Shown piece after piece: positions 23,101 to 36,036 of a stretch of 42,908 bases of DNA. The translations under genes were made by a program, and so were the position numbers. The notes below the pieces were generated by a model. That model worked only from the letters and a program-made list of their open reading frames with translations. It was not told where the DNA came from and made no database searches. Where the stretch lies: NCBI RefSeq assembly GCF_032854445.1, contig NW_027018317.1, forward strand, positions 1-42,908, in the 5' to 3' direction. Source of the stretch: Liolophura sinensis. Lineage: Eukaryota; Mollusca; Polyplacophora; Chitonida; Chitonidae. How positions within the stretch are numbered: the stretch's first letter is position 1; each line of letters opens with the position of its first letter.

Positions 23101-23750
23101 AATTGCAAATTTCCCTGGTTTCCATGGAGTAAGAGCCGTTGCTGTGCACTTGATTATGGGCAAAAATGATCATTCAATTGTCACTACAGCCAAAAGTAGT
23201 GGTCGGAGAGCAACGCGGATTGCACCATTCGATTTCTCGTCACAAAATACGTCGGATTAGCCTCTTACCAGCAGCACTGGAACAGTTTTTCCACTTTTGC
23301 ATTTTTTACCTGGTCTTTTTGTTAATTGAAATCGGCTACACTGTACTCTGTACAATCGCGACTGGTCATTACTATATTCAGCTTTTGACTATAAGTTATG
23401 TGCCCTTCGGTAGCCCAGATAACGTCAAATCTTTGGGCAAAGCCCATTTAAACTCACCCAGCAATTGTCTTACTTCTAAGTCGAAGACAATCTCAATGTC
23501 TTTATCTACGTGTAGAAAAACCACACCATTTGTACATAAAAAAAACACAAGGTACTTGATACAGTCTGCTGTAAAAAGTACAACTGAACACTGACCCACT
23601 TCAGTAAGGTGCCAAAGATGCGGAATTGAGCCAGGCATCGGTAGTTGTTGAAAATTGCAAATTTCCCTGGTTTCCAATGAGTAAGGGCCGTTGCTGGGCA
23701 CGTGATTATGACATAAATGATCATTCAATTGTCACTACAGGCAAAAGTAT
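19350..23750 (+). repeat. octamer higher-order repeat, copy 1 (~4.4 kb)
   Basis: Monomer order is R', T', S', Q, R, P, Q, R'/T' hybrid, with landmarks from 19,555 to 23,403. Every class reappears in the same order 4,396-4,400 bp downstream. T' (20,106) carries CTCTGGG and ATATTCATTCAATTG. S' (20,656) carries TACAATATTCTAC just upstream and CAGCAACTGG. The last part of this copy is rich in indels. Boundaries are estimated from where variant matching stops. Confidence 0.85.
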
Positions 23751-23951
23751 TGGTCGGAGAGCAACGCGGAATGCACATTCGATTTCTCGTCACAAAATAC
23801 GTCGGATTAGCCTCTTACCAGCAGCACTGGAACAGTTTTTCCACTTTTGCATTTTTACCTGGTCTTTTTGTTAATTGAAATCGGCTACACTGTACTCTGT
23901 ACAATCGCGACTGGTCATTACTATATTCAGCTTTTGACTATAAGTTATGTG
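22305..23951 (+). repeat. trimer higher-order unit P-Q-R', copy 3
   Basis: Same P-Q-R' order inside octamer copy 1. Its third monomer changes in its last part to the T' type (GTAGTTGTTG, CCAATGAGTAAGGGCC). The unit carries an unusual number of single-base indels after 23,040. Confidence 0.8.
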
Positions 23952-24680
23952 CCCTTCGGTAGCCCAGATAACGTCAAATCTTTGGCAAAGCCCATTTAAC
24001 TCACCCAGCAATTGTCTTACTTCTAAGTCGAAGACAATCTCAATGTCTTTATCTACGTGTAGAAAAACCACACCATTTGTACATAAAAAAAAACACAAGG
24101 TACTTGATACAGTCTGCTGTAAAAAGTACAAACTGAACACTGACCCACTTCCAGTAAGGTGCCAAAAGATGCGGAATTGAGCCAGCATCGGCTGCTGTTG
24201 CAAAATTGCAAATTTCCCTGGTTTCCATGGAGTAAGAGCCGTTGGCTGGGCACGTGATTATGACATAAATGATCATTCAATTGTCACTACAGCCAAAAGT
24301 ATTGGTCGGAGAGCAACGCGGTTTGCACCATTCGATTTGTCGTCACAAAATACGTCGAATTAGCCTCTTACCAGCAGCACTAGAACAGTTTTTCCACTTT
24401 TGCATTTTTGCCTGGTCTTTTTGTTAATTGAAATCGGCTACACTGTACTCTGTACAATCGCGACTGGTCATTACTATATTCAACTTTTGACTATAAGTTA
24501 TGTGCCCTTCGGTAGCCAGAAGACCTGAAATCTCTGGGCTAAGCCCATTTAACTCACCCAGCAATTGCCTTACTTCTAAGTGCAAGACAATCTCAATGTC
24601 TTTATCTACGTGTAGAAAAACCACACCATTTGTACATGAAAAACACAAGGTACTTGATAGTCTGCTGTAAAAAGTACAAC
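23040..24680. other. cluster of single-base indels at the octamer junction
   Basis: Compared with partner copies at 18.6-20.3 and 27.4-28.1 kb, this stretch has about 16 one- or two-base gains or losses. Losses: GACCAC near 23,041, GCGGATTG near 23,070, CCAAAGATG near 23,612, GAAAATTGC near 23,651, GCACATTC near 23,775, TTTGGCAAAG near 23,981, GCCAGCATC near 24,183, GTAGCCAG near 24,515 and TTGATAGTC near 24,657. Gains: near 23,158, 23,305, 23,448, 24,090, 24,130, 24,151 and 24,244. Most are in short homopolymers. The rest of the central array keeps regular spacing. Confidence 0.85.
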
Positions 24681-27600
24681 TGAACACTGACCCACTTCAG
24701 TAAGGTGCCAAAAGATGCGGAATTGAGCCAGGCATCGGTAGTTGTTGAAAAATTGCAAATTTCCCTGGTTTCCAATGAGTAAGGGCCGTTGCTGGGCACG
24801 TGATTATGACATAAATATTCATTCAATTGTCACTACAGGCAAAAGTATTGGTCGGAGAGCAACGCGGTTTGCACCATTCGATTTCTCGTCACAAAATACG
24901 TCGGATTAGCCTCTGACCAGCAGCAACTGGAACAGTTTTTCCACTTTTGCATTTTTACCTGGTCTTTTTGTTAATTGAAATCGGCTACACTGTACTCTGT
25001 ACAATCGCGACTGGTCATTACAATATTCTACTTTTGACTATAAGTTATGTGCCCTTCGGTAGCCCAGAAGACGTCAAATCTTTGGGCTAAGCCCATTTAA
25101 CTCACCCAGCAATTGTCTTACTTCTAAGTGCAAGACAATCTCAATGTCTTTATCTACGTGTAGAAAAACCAGACCATTTGTACATAAAAAACACAAGGTA
25201 CTTGATACAGTCTGCTGTAAAAAGTACAACTGACCACAGACCCACATGAATAAGGTGCCAAAAGATGCGGAATTGAGCCAGGTATCGGCAGCTGTTTAAA
25301 AATTGCAAATTTCCCTGGTTTCCAAGGAGTAAGAGCCGTTGCTGGGCACGTGATTATGACATAAATGATCATTCAATTGTCACTACAGCCAAAAGTATTG
25401 GTCGGAGAGCAACACGGATTGCACCATTCGATTTCTCGTCACAAAATACGTCGGATTAGCCTGTTACCAGCAGCACTGGAACAGTTTTTCCACTTTTGCA
25501 TTTTTGCCTGGTCTTTTTGTTAATTGAAATCGGCTACACTGTACTCTGTACAATCGCGACTGGTCATTACTATATTCAACTTTTGACTATAAGTTATGTG
25601 CCCTTCGGTAGCCCAGAAGACCTGAAAACTTTGGGCTAAGCCCATTTAACTCACCCAGCAATTGCCTTACTTCTAAGTGCAAGACAATCTCAATGTCTTT
25701 ATCTACGTGTAGAAAAACCACACCATTTGTACGTGAAAAACACAAGGTACTTGATAAAGTCTGCTGTAAAAAGTACAACTGAACGCTGACCCACTTCAGT
25801 AAGGTGCCAAAAGATGCGGAATTGAGCCAGGCATCGGCAGCTGTTGAAAAATTGCAAATTTCCCTGGTTTCCATGGAGTAAGAGCCGTTGCTGTGCACGT
25901 GATTATGGCAAAAATGATCATTCAATTGTCACTACAGCCAAAAGTATTGGTCGGAGAGCAACGCCGGATTGCACCATTCGATTTCTCGTCACAAAATACG
26001 TCGGATTAGCCTCTTACCAGCAGCACTGGAACAGTTTTTCCACTTTTGCATTTTTACCTGGTCTTTTTGTTAATTGAAATCGGCTACACTGTACTCTGTA
26101 CAATCGCGACTGGTCATTACTATATTCAGCTTTTGACTATAAGTTATGTGCCCTTCGGTAGCCCAGAAGACGTCAAATCTTTGGGCAAAGCCCATTTAAC
26201 TCACCCAGCAATTGTCTTACTTCTAAGTCCAAGACAATCTCAATGTCTTTATCTACGTGTAGAAAAACCACACCATTTGTACATAAAAAAAACACAAGGT
26301 ACTTGATACAGTCTGCTGTAAAAAGTACAACTGAACACTGACCCACTTCAGTAAGGTGCCAAAAGATGCGGAATTGAGCCAGGCATCGGCTGCTGTTGCA
26401 AAATTGCAAATTTCCCTGGTTTCCATGGAGTAAGAGCCGTTGCTGGGCACGTGATTATGACATAAATGATCATTCAATTGTCACTACAGCCAAAAGTATT
26501 GGTCGGAGAGCAACGCGGTTTGCACCATTCGATTTGTCGTCACAAAATACGTCGAATTAGCCTCTTACCAGCAGCACTAGAACAGTTTTTCCACTTTTGC
26601 ATTTTTGCCTGGTCTTTTTGTTAATTGAAACCGGCTACACTGTACTCTGTACAATCGCGACTGGTCATTACTATATTCAACTTTTGACTATAAGTTATGT
26701 GCCCTTCCGAAGCCCAGAAGACCTGAAATCTTTGGGCTAAGCCCATTTAACTCACCCAGCAATTGCCTTACTTCTAAGTGCAAGACAATCTCAATGTCTT
26801 TATCTACGTGTAGAAAAACCACACCATTTGTACGTGAAAAACACAAGGTACTTGATACAGTCTGCTGTAAAAAGTACAACTGAACACTGACCCACTTCAG
26901 TAAGGTGCCAAAAGATTCGGAATTGAGCCAGGCATCGACAGCTGTTGAAAAATTGCAAATTTCCCTGGTTTCCATGGAGTAAGAGCCGTTGCTACGCACG
27001 TGATTATGGCATAAATGATCATTCAATTGTCACTACAGCCAAAAGTATTGGTCGGAGAGCAACACGGATTGCACCATTCGATTTCTCGTCACAAAATACG
27101 TCGGATTAGCCTGTTACCAGCAGCACTGGAACAGTTTTTCCACTTTTGCATTTTTGCCTGGTCTTTTTGTTAATTGAAATCGGCTACACTGTACTCTGTA
27201 CAATCGCGACTGGTCATTACTATAATCAACTTTTGACTATAAGTTATGTGCCCTTCGGTAGCCCAGAAGACCTGAAAACTTTGGGCTAAGCCCATTTAAC
27301 TCACCCAGCAATTGCCTTACTTCTAAGTGCAAGACAATCTCAATGTCTTTATCTACGTGTAGAAAAACCACACCATTTGTACGTGAAAAACACAAGGTAC
27401 TTGATACAGTCTGCTGTAAAAAGTACAACTGAACGCTGACCCACTTCAGTAAGGTGCCAAAAGATGCGGAATTGAGCCAGGCATCGGCAGCTGTTGAAAA
27501 ATTGCAAATTTCCCTGGTTTCCATGGAGTAAGAGCCGTTGCTGTGCACTTGATTATGGCAAAAATGATCATTCAATTGTCACTACAGCCAAAAGTATTGG

Positions 27601-28150
27601 TCGGAGAGCAACGCGGATTGCACCATTCGATTTCTCGTCACAAAATACGTCGGATTAGCCTCTTACCAGCAGCACTGGAACAGTTTTTCCACTTTTGCAT
27701 TTTTACCTGGTCTTTTTGTTAATTGAAATCGGCTACACTGTACTCTGTACAATCGCGACTGGTCATTACTATATTCAGCTTTTGACTATAAGTTATGTGC
27801 CCTTCGGTAGCCCAGATAACGTCAAATCTTTGGGCAAAGCCCATTTAACTCACCCAGCAATTGTCTTACTTCTAAGTCGAAGACAATCTCAATGTCTTTA
27901 TCTACGTGTAGAAAAACCACACCATTTGTACATAAAAAAAACACAAGGTACTTGATACAGTCTGCTGTAAAAAGTACAACTGAACACTGACCCACTTCAG
28001 TAAGGTGCCAAAAGATGCGGAATTGAGCCAGGCATCGGTAGTTGTTGAAAAATTGCAAATTTCCCTGGTTTCCAATGAGTAAGGGCCGTTGCTGGGCACG
28101 TGATTATGACATAAATGATCATTCAATTGTCACTACAGGCAAAAGTATTG
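23751..28150 (+). repeat. octamer higher-order repeat, copy 2 (~4.4 kb)
   Basis: Landmarks at 23,952, 24,505, 25,052, 25,601, 26,151, 26,702, 27,251 and 27,800 pair with 19,555, 20,106, 20,656, 21,205, 21,754, 22,305, 22,854 and 23,403. Private variants of copy 1, including the extra A in CAGCAACTGG and CCAAGGAGTAAG, are shared. The first 0.9 kb is indel-rich and the remainder is clean. Confidence 0.85.
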
Positions 28151-28350
28151 GTCGGAGAGCAACGCGGATTGCACCATTCGATTTCTCGTCACAAAATACG
28201 TCGGATTAGCCTCTTACCAGCAGCACTGGAACAGTTTTTCCACTTTTGCATTTTTGCCTGGTCTTTTTGTTAGTTGAAATCGGCTACACTGTACTATGTA
28301 CCATCGCGACTGGTCATTACTATATTCAACTTTTGACTATTAGTTATGTG
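26702..28350 (+). repeat. trimer higher-order unit P-Q-R', copy 4
   Basis: Counterpart of copy 3 inside octamer copy 2, with the same R'/T' hybrid third monomer near 28,030-28,090 but without the indels. The Q copy reads CACTTG near 27,546 in place of CACGTG, as does its partner near 23,148. Confidence 0.85.
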
Positions 28351-31300
28351 CCCTTCGGTAGCCCAGAAGACGTCAAATCTTTGGGCTAAGCCCATTTAAC
28401 TCACCCAGCAATTTCCTTACTTCTAAGTCGAAGACAATCTCAATGTCTTTATCTACGTGTAGAAAAACCACACCATTTGTACGTGAAAAACACAAGGTAC
28501 TTGATAAAGTCTGCTGTAAAAAGTACAACTGAACGCTGACCCACTTCAGTAAGGTGCCAAAAGATGCGGAATTGAGACAGGCATCGGCAGCTGTTGAAAA
28601 ATTGCAAATTTCCCTGGTTTCCATGGAGTAAGAGCCGTTGCTGTGCACGTGATTATAGCAAAAATGATCATTCAATTGTCACTACAGCCAAAAGTATTGG
28701 TCGGAGAGCAACGCGGTTTGCACCATTCGATTTCTCGTCACAAAATACGTCGGATTAGCCTCTTACCAGCAGCACTGGAACAGTTTTTCCACTTTTGCAT
28801 TTTTACCTGGTCTTTTTGTTAATTGAAATCGGCTACACTGTACTCTGTACAATCGCGACTGGTCATTACTATATTCAGCTTTTGACTATAAGTTATGTGC
28901 CCTTCGGTAGCCCAGAAGACGTCAAATCTTTGGGCTAAGCCCATTTAACTCACCCAGCAATTGTCTTACTTCTAAGTGCAAGACAATCTCAATGTCTTTA
29001 TCTACGTGTAGAAAAACCAGACCATTTGTACATAAAAAACACAAGGTACTTGATACAATCTGCTGTAAAAAGTACAACTGACCACAGACCCACATGAATA
29101 AGGTGCCAAAAGATGCGGAATTGAGCCAGGTATCGGCAGCTGTTGAAAAATTGCAAATTTCCCTGGTTTCCAAGGAGTAAGAGCCGTTGCTGGGCACGTG
29201 ATTATGACATAAATGATCATTCAATTGTCACTACAGGCAAAAGTATTGGTCGGAGAGCAACGCGGATTGCACCATTCGATTTCTCGTCACAAAATACGTC
29301 GGATTAGCCTCTTACCAGCAGCACTAGAACAGTTTTTCCACTTTTGCATTTTTGCCTGGTCTTTTTGTTAATTGAAATCGGCTACACTGTACTCTGTACA
29401 ATCGCGACTGGTCATTACTATATTCAACTTTTGACTATAAGTTATGTGCCCTTCGGTAGCCCAGAAGACGTCAAATCTTTGGGCTAAGCCCATTTAACTC
29501 ACCCAGCAATTGCCTTACTTCTAAGTGCAAGACAATCTCAATGTCTTTATCTACGTGTAGAAAAACCACACCATTTGTACATTAAAAACACAAGGTACTT
29601 GATACAGTCTGCTGTAAAAAGTACAACTGAACACTGACCCACTTCAGTAAGGTGCCAAAAGATGCGGAATTGAGCCAGGCATCGGTAGTTGTTGAAAAAT
29701 TGCAAATTTCCCTGGTTTCCATGGAGTAAGAGCCGTTGCTGGGCACGTGATTATGACATAAATGATCATTCAATTGTCACTACAGCCAAAAGTATTGGTC
29801 GGAGAGCAACGCGGTTTGCACCATTCGATTTCTCGTCACAAAATACGTCGGATTAGCCTCTTACCAGCAGCACTGGAAGAATTTTTCCAATTTTGCATTT
29901 TTGCCTGGTCTTTTTGTTAGTTGAAATCGGCTACACTGTACTATGTACCATCGCGACTGGTCATTACTATATTCAACTTTTGACTATTAGTTATGTGCCC
30001 TTCGGTAGCCCAGAAGACGTCAAATCTTTGGGCTAAGCCCATTTAACTCACCCAGCAATTGCCTTACTTCTAAGTCGAAGACAATCTCAATGTCTTTATC
30101 TACGTGTAGAAAAACCACACCATTTGTACATGAAAAACACAAGGTACTTGATACAGTCTGCTGTAAAAAGTACAACTGAACGCTGACCCACTTCAGTAAG
30201 GTGCCAAAAGATTCGGAATTGAGCCAGGCATCGGCAGCTGTTGAAAAATTGCAAATTTCCCTGGTTTCCATGGAGTAAGAGCCGTTGCTGGGCACGTGAT
30301 TATGACATAAATTATCATTCAATTGTCACTACAGCCAAAAGTATTGGCCAGAGAGCAACGCGGTTTGCACCATTCGATTTCTCGTGACAAAATACGTCGG
30401 ATTAGCCTCCTACCAGCAGCACTGGAACAGTTTTTTCCACTTTTCCATTTTTGCCTGGTCTTTTTGTTAATTGAAATCGGCTACACTGTACTCTGTACAA
30501 TCGCGACTGGTCATTACTATATTCAACTTTTGACTATAAGTTATGTGCCCTTCAGTAGCCCAGAAGACGTCAAATCTTTGGGCTAAGCCCATTTAACTCA
30601 CCCAGCAATTGCCTTACTTCTAAGTGGAAGACAATCTCAATGTCTTTATCTACATGTAGAAAAACCACACCATTTGTACATAAAAACACAAGGAACTTCA
30701 TACAGTCTGCTGTAAAATGTACAACTGACCACAGACCCACATGAATAAGGTGCCAAAAGATGCGGAATTGAGCCAGGTATCGGCAGCTGTTGAAAAATTG
30801 CAAATTTCCCTGGTTTCCATGGAGTAAGAGCCGTTGCTGGGCACGTGATTATGACATAAATGATCATTCAATTGTCACAACAGCCAAAAGTATTGGTCGG
30901 AGAGCAACGCGGTTTGCACCATTCGATTTGTCGTCACAAAATACGTCGGATTAGCCTCTTACCAGCAGCACTGGAACAATTTTTCCAATTTTGAATTTTT
31001 GCCTGGTCTTTTTGTTAATTGAAATCGGCTACACTGTGCTCTGTACAATCGCGACTGGTCATTACTATATTCAACTTTTGACTATAAGTTATGTGCCCTT
31101 CGGTAGCCCAGAAGACCTGAAATCTTTGGGCTAAGCCCATTTAACTCACCCAGCAATTGCCTTACTTGTAAGTGCAAGACAATCTCAATGTCTTTATCTA
31201 CGTGTAGAAAAATCACACCATTTGTACGTGAAAAACACAAGGTACTTGATAAAGTCTGCTGTAAAAAGTACAACTGAACGCTGACCCACTTCAGTAAGGT

Positions 31301-34300
31301 GCCAAAAGATGCGGAATTGAGCCAGGCATCGGTAGCTGTTGCAAAATTGCAAATTTCCCTGGTTTCCATGGAGTAAGAGCCGTTGCTGGGCACGTGATTA
31401 TGACATAAATGATCATTCAATTGTCACTACAGCCAAAAGTATTGGTCGGAGCGCAACGCGGTTTGCACCATTCGATTTCTCGTCACAAAATACGTCGGAT
31501 TAGCCTCTTACCAGCAGCACTGGAACAGTTTTTTAACTTTTGCATTTTTGCCTGGTCTTTTTGTTAATTGAAATCGGCTACACTGTACTCTGTACAATCG
31601 CGACTGGTCATTACTATATTCAACTTTTGACTATAAGTTATGTGCCCTTCGGTAGCCCAGAAGACCTGAAATCTTTGGGCTAAGCCCATTTAACTCACCC
31701 AGCAATTGCCTTACTTCTAAGTGCAAGACAATCTCAATGTCTTTATCTACGTGTAGAAAAACCACACCATTTGTACGTGAAAAACACAAGGTACTTGATA
31801 CAGTCTGCTGGAAAAAGTACAATTGAACACTGACCCACATCAACAAGGTGCCAAAAGATGCGGAATTGGGCCAGGCATCGGGAACTGTTGAAAAATTGCA
31901 AATTTCCCTGGTTTCCATGGAGTAAGAGCCGTTGCTGTGCACGTGATTATGACATAAATGATCATTCAATTGTCACTACAGGCAAAAGTATTGGTCGGAG
32001 AGCAACGCGGTTTGCACCATTCGATTTCTCGTCACAAAATACGTCGGATTAGCCTCTTACCAGCAGCACTGGAACAGTTTTTCCACTTTTGCATTTTTGC
32101 CTGGTCTTTTTGTTAATTGAAATCGGCTACACTGTACTATGTACCATTGCGACTGGTCATTACTATATTCAACTTTTGACTATAAGTTATGTGCCCTTCG
32201 GTAGCCCAGAAGACCTGAAATCTTTGGGCTAAGCCCATTTAACTCACCCAGCAATTGCCTTACTTCCAAGTGCAAGACAATCTCAATGTCTTTATCTACG
32301 TGTAGAAAGACCACACGATTTGTACATGAAAAACACAAGGTACTTGATACAGTCTGCTGTAAAAAGTACAACTGAACACTGACCCACTTCAGTAAGGTTC
32401 CAAAAGATTCGGAATTGAGCCAGGCATCGGCAGCTGTTGAAAAATTGCAAATTTCCCTGGTTTCCATGGAGTAAGAGCCGTTGCTACGCACGTGATTATG
32501 ACATAAATGATCATTCAATTGTCGCTACAGCCAAAAGTATTGGTCGGAGAGCAACGCGGTTTGCACCATTCGATTTCTCGTCACAAAATACGTCGGATTA
32601 GCCTTTTACCAGCAGCACTGGAACAGTTTTTCCACTTTTGCATTTTTGCCTGGTCTTTTTGTTAATTGAAACCGGCTACACTGTAATCTGTACAATCGCG
32701 ACTGGTCATTACTATATTCAACTTTTGACTATAAGTTATGTGCCCTTCGGTAGCCCAGAAGACGTCAAATCTTTGGGCTAAGCCCATTTAACTCACCCAG
32801 CAATTGCCTTACTTCTAAGTCGAAGACAATCTCAATGTCTTTATCTACGTGTAGAAAAACCACACCATTTGTACATGAAAAACACAAGGTACTTGATACA
32901 GTCTGCTGTAAAAAGTACAACTGAACACTGACCCACTTCAGTAAGGTGCCAAAAGATTCGGAATTGAGCCAGGCATCGGCAGCTGATGACAAATTGCAAA
33001 TTTCCCTGGTTTCCATGGAGTAAGAGCCGTTGGTACGCACGTGATTATGGCATAAATGATCATTCAGTTGTCGCTACAGCCAAAAGTATTGGTCGGAGAG
33101 CAACGCGGATTGCACCATTCGATTTCTCGTCACAAAATACGTCGGATTAGCCTCTTACCAGCAGCACTGGAACAGTTTTTTAACTTTTGCATTTTTGCCT
33201 GGTCTTTTTGTTAATTGAAATCGGCTACACTGTACTCTGTACAATCGCGACTGGTCATTACTATATTCAACTTTTGACTATAAGTTATGTGCCCTTCGGT
33301 AGCCCAGAAGACCTGAAATCTTTGGGCTAAGCCCATTTAACTCACCCAGGAATTGCCTTACTTCTAAGTGGAAGACAATCTCAATGTCTTTATCTACGTG
33401 CAGAAAAACCACACCATTTGTACGTGAAAAACACAAGGTACTTGATACAGTCTGCTGTAAAAAGTACAACTGAACACTGACCCACTTCAGTAAGGTGCCA
33501 AAAGATGCGGAATTGAGCCAGGCATCGGCAGCTGTTGAAAAATTGCAAATTTCCCTGGTTTCCATGGAGTAAGAGCCGTTGCTGTGCACGTGATTATGGC
33601 AAAAATGATCATTCAATTGTCACTACAGCCAAAAGTATTGGTCGGAGAGCAACGCGGTTTGCACCATTCGATTTCTCGTCACAAAATACGTCGGATTAGC
33701 CTCTTACCAGCAGCACTGGAACAGTTTTTCCACTTTTGCATTTTTGCCTGGTCTTTTTGTTAATTGAAACCGGCTACACTGTAATCTGTACAATCGCGAC
33801 TGGTCATTACTATATTCAACTTTTGACTATAAGTTATGTGCCCTTCGGTAGCCCAGAAGACCTGAAATCTTTGGGCCAAGCCCATTTAACTCACCAAGCA
33901 ATTGTCTTACTTCTAAGTGCAAGACAATCTCAATGTCTTTATCTACGTGTAGAAAAACCAGACCATTTGTACGTGAAAAACACAAGGTACTTGATACAGT
34001 CTGCCGAAAAAAGTACAATTGAACACTGACCCACATCAACAAGGTGCCAAAAGATGCGGAATTGGGCCAGGCATCGGCAACTGTTGAAAAATTGCAAATT
34101 TCCCTGGTTTCCATGGAGTAAGAGCCGTTGCTGTGCACGTGATTATGACATAAATGATCATTCAATTGTCACTACAGGCAAAAGTATTGGTCGGAGAGCA
34201 ACGCGGTTTGCACCATTCGATTTGTCGTCACAAAATACGTCGGATTAGCCTCTTACCAGCAGCACTGGAACAGTTTTTCCACTTTTGCATTTTTGCCTGG

Positions 34301-34938
34301 TCTTTTTGTTAATTGAAATCGGCTACACTGTACTATGTACCATTGCGACTGGTCATTACTATATTCAACTTTTGACTATAAGTTATGTGCCCTTCGGTAG
34401 CCCAGAAGACGTCAAATCTTTGGGCTAAGCCCATTTAACTCACCCAGCAATTACCTTACTTCTAAGTGGAAGACAATCTCAATGTCTTTATCTACTTGTA
34501 GAAAAACCAGACCATTTGTAGATGAAAAACACAAGGTACTTGATACAGTCTGCTGTAAAAAGTACAACTGAACACTGACCCACTTCAGTAAGGTGCCAAA
34601 AGATGCGGAATTGAGCCAGGCATCGGTAGCTGTTGCAAAATTGCAAATTTCCCTGGTTTCCATGGAGTAAGAGCCGTTGTTGGGCACGTGATTATGACAT
34701 AAATGATCATTCAATTGTCACTACAGCCAAAAGTATTGGTCGGAGAGCAATGCGGATTGCACCATTCGATTTCTCGTCACAAAATACGTCGGATTAGCCT
34801 CTTACCAGCAGCACGGAAACAGTTTTTCCACTTTTGCATTTTTGCCTGGTCTTTTTGTTAATTGAAATCGGCTACACTGTACTCTGTACAATCGCGACAG
34901 GTCATTACTATATTCAACTTTTGACTATAAGTTATGTG
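28150..34938 (+). repeat. heterogeneous satellite segment
   Basis: Monomers of several classes without a clear short higher-order period. Local echoes exist. The block with CACATCAACAAGG and GGGCCAGGCATCG at about 31,830-31,890 recurs at about 34,030-34,080 (offset about 2,196 bp). The TTTTTTAACTTTTGC variant near 31,530 recurs near 33,177 (about 1,647 bp). The stretch 30,270-30,820 pairs with 15,430-15,980. No insertion or gene was found. Confidence 0.7.
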
Positions 34939-36036
34939 CCCTTCGGTAGCCCAGAAGACGTCAAATCTTTGGGCTAAGCCCATTTAACTCACCCAGCAAT
35001 TGTCTTACTTCTAAGTGCAAGACAATCTCAATGTCTTTATCTACGTGTAGAAAAACCAGATTATTTGTACATAAAAAACACAAGGTACCTGATACAGTCT
35101 GCTGTAAATAGTACAACTGAACACTGACCCACATGAATAAGGTGCCAAAAGATGCGGAATTGGGCCAGGCATCGGCAGCTGTTGAAAAATTGCAAATTTC
35201 CCTGGTTTCCATGGAGTAAGAGCCGTTGCTGGGCACGTGATTATGACATAAATGATCATTCAATTGTCACTACAGCCAAAAGTATTGGTCGGAGAGCAAC
35301 GCGGTTTGCACCATTCGATTTCTCGTCACAAAATACGTCGGATTAGCCTCTTACCTGCAGCACTGGAACAGTTTTTCCACTTTTACGTTTTTGCCTGGTC
35401 TTTTTGTTAATTGAAACCGGCTACACTGTACTCTGTACAATCGCTACTGGTCATTACTATATTCAACTTTTGACTATATGTTATGTGCCCTTCGGTAGCC
35501 CAGAAGACGTCAAATCTTTGGGCTAAGCCCATTTAACTCACCCAGCAATTGTCTTACTTCTAAGTGCAAGACAATCTCAATGTCTTTATCTACGTGTAGA
35601 AAAACCAGATTATTTGTACATAAAAAACACAAGGTACTTGATACAGTCTGCTGTAAAAAGTACAACTGAACACTGACCCACATTTATAAGGTGCCAAAAG
35701 ATGCGGAATTGGGCCAGGCATCGGCAGCTGTTGAAAAATTGCAAATTTCCCTGGTTTCCATGGAGTAAGAGCCGTTGCTGGGCACGTGATTATGACATCA
35801 ATGATCATTCAATTGTCACTACAGCCAAAAGTATTGGTCGGAGAGCAACGCGGTTTGCACCATTCGATTTCTCGTCACAAAATACGTCGGATTAGCCTCT
35901 TACCTGCAGCACTGGAACAGTTTTTCCACTTTTACGTTTTTGCCTGGTCTTTTTGTTAATTGAAATCGGCTACACTGTACTCTGTACAATCTCGACTGGT
36001 CATTACTATATTCAACTTTTGACTATAAGTTATGTG
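34939..36036 (+). repeat. near-identical pair of adjacent monomers
   Basis: Units at 34,939 and 35,488 share rare variants found nowhere else that I noticed: CCAGATTATTTG in place of CCAGACCATTTG, CCTGCAGCACTGG, and ACTTTTACGTTTTT in place of ACTTTTGCATTTTT. They differ at a few positions (for example ACATGAATAAGG against ACATTTATAAGG), so this is a local tandem duplication somewhat older than those at 9,140 and 38,051. Confidence 0.75.
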
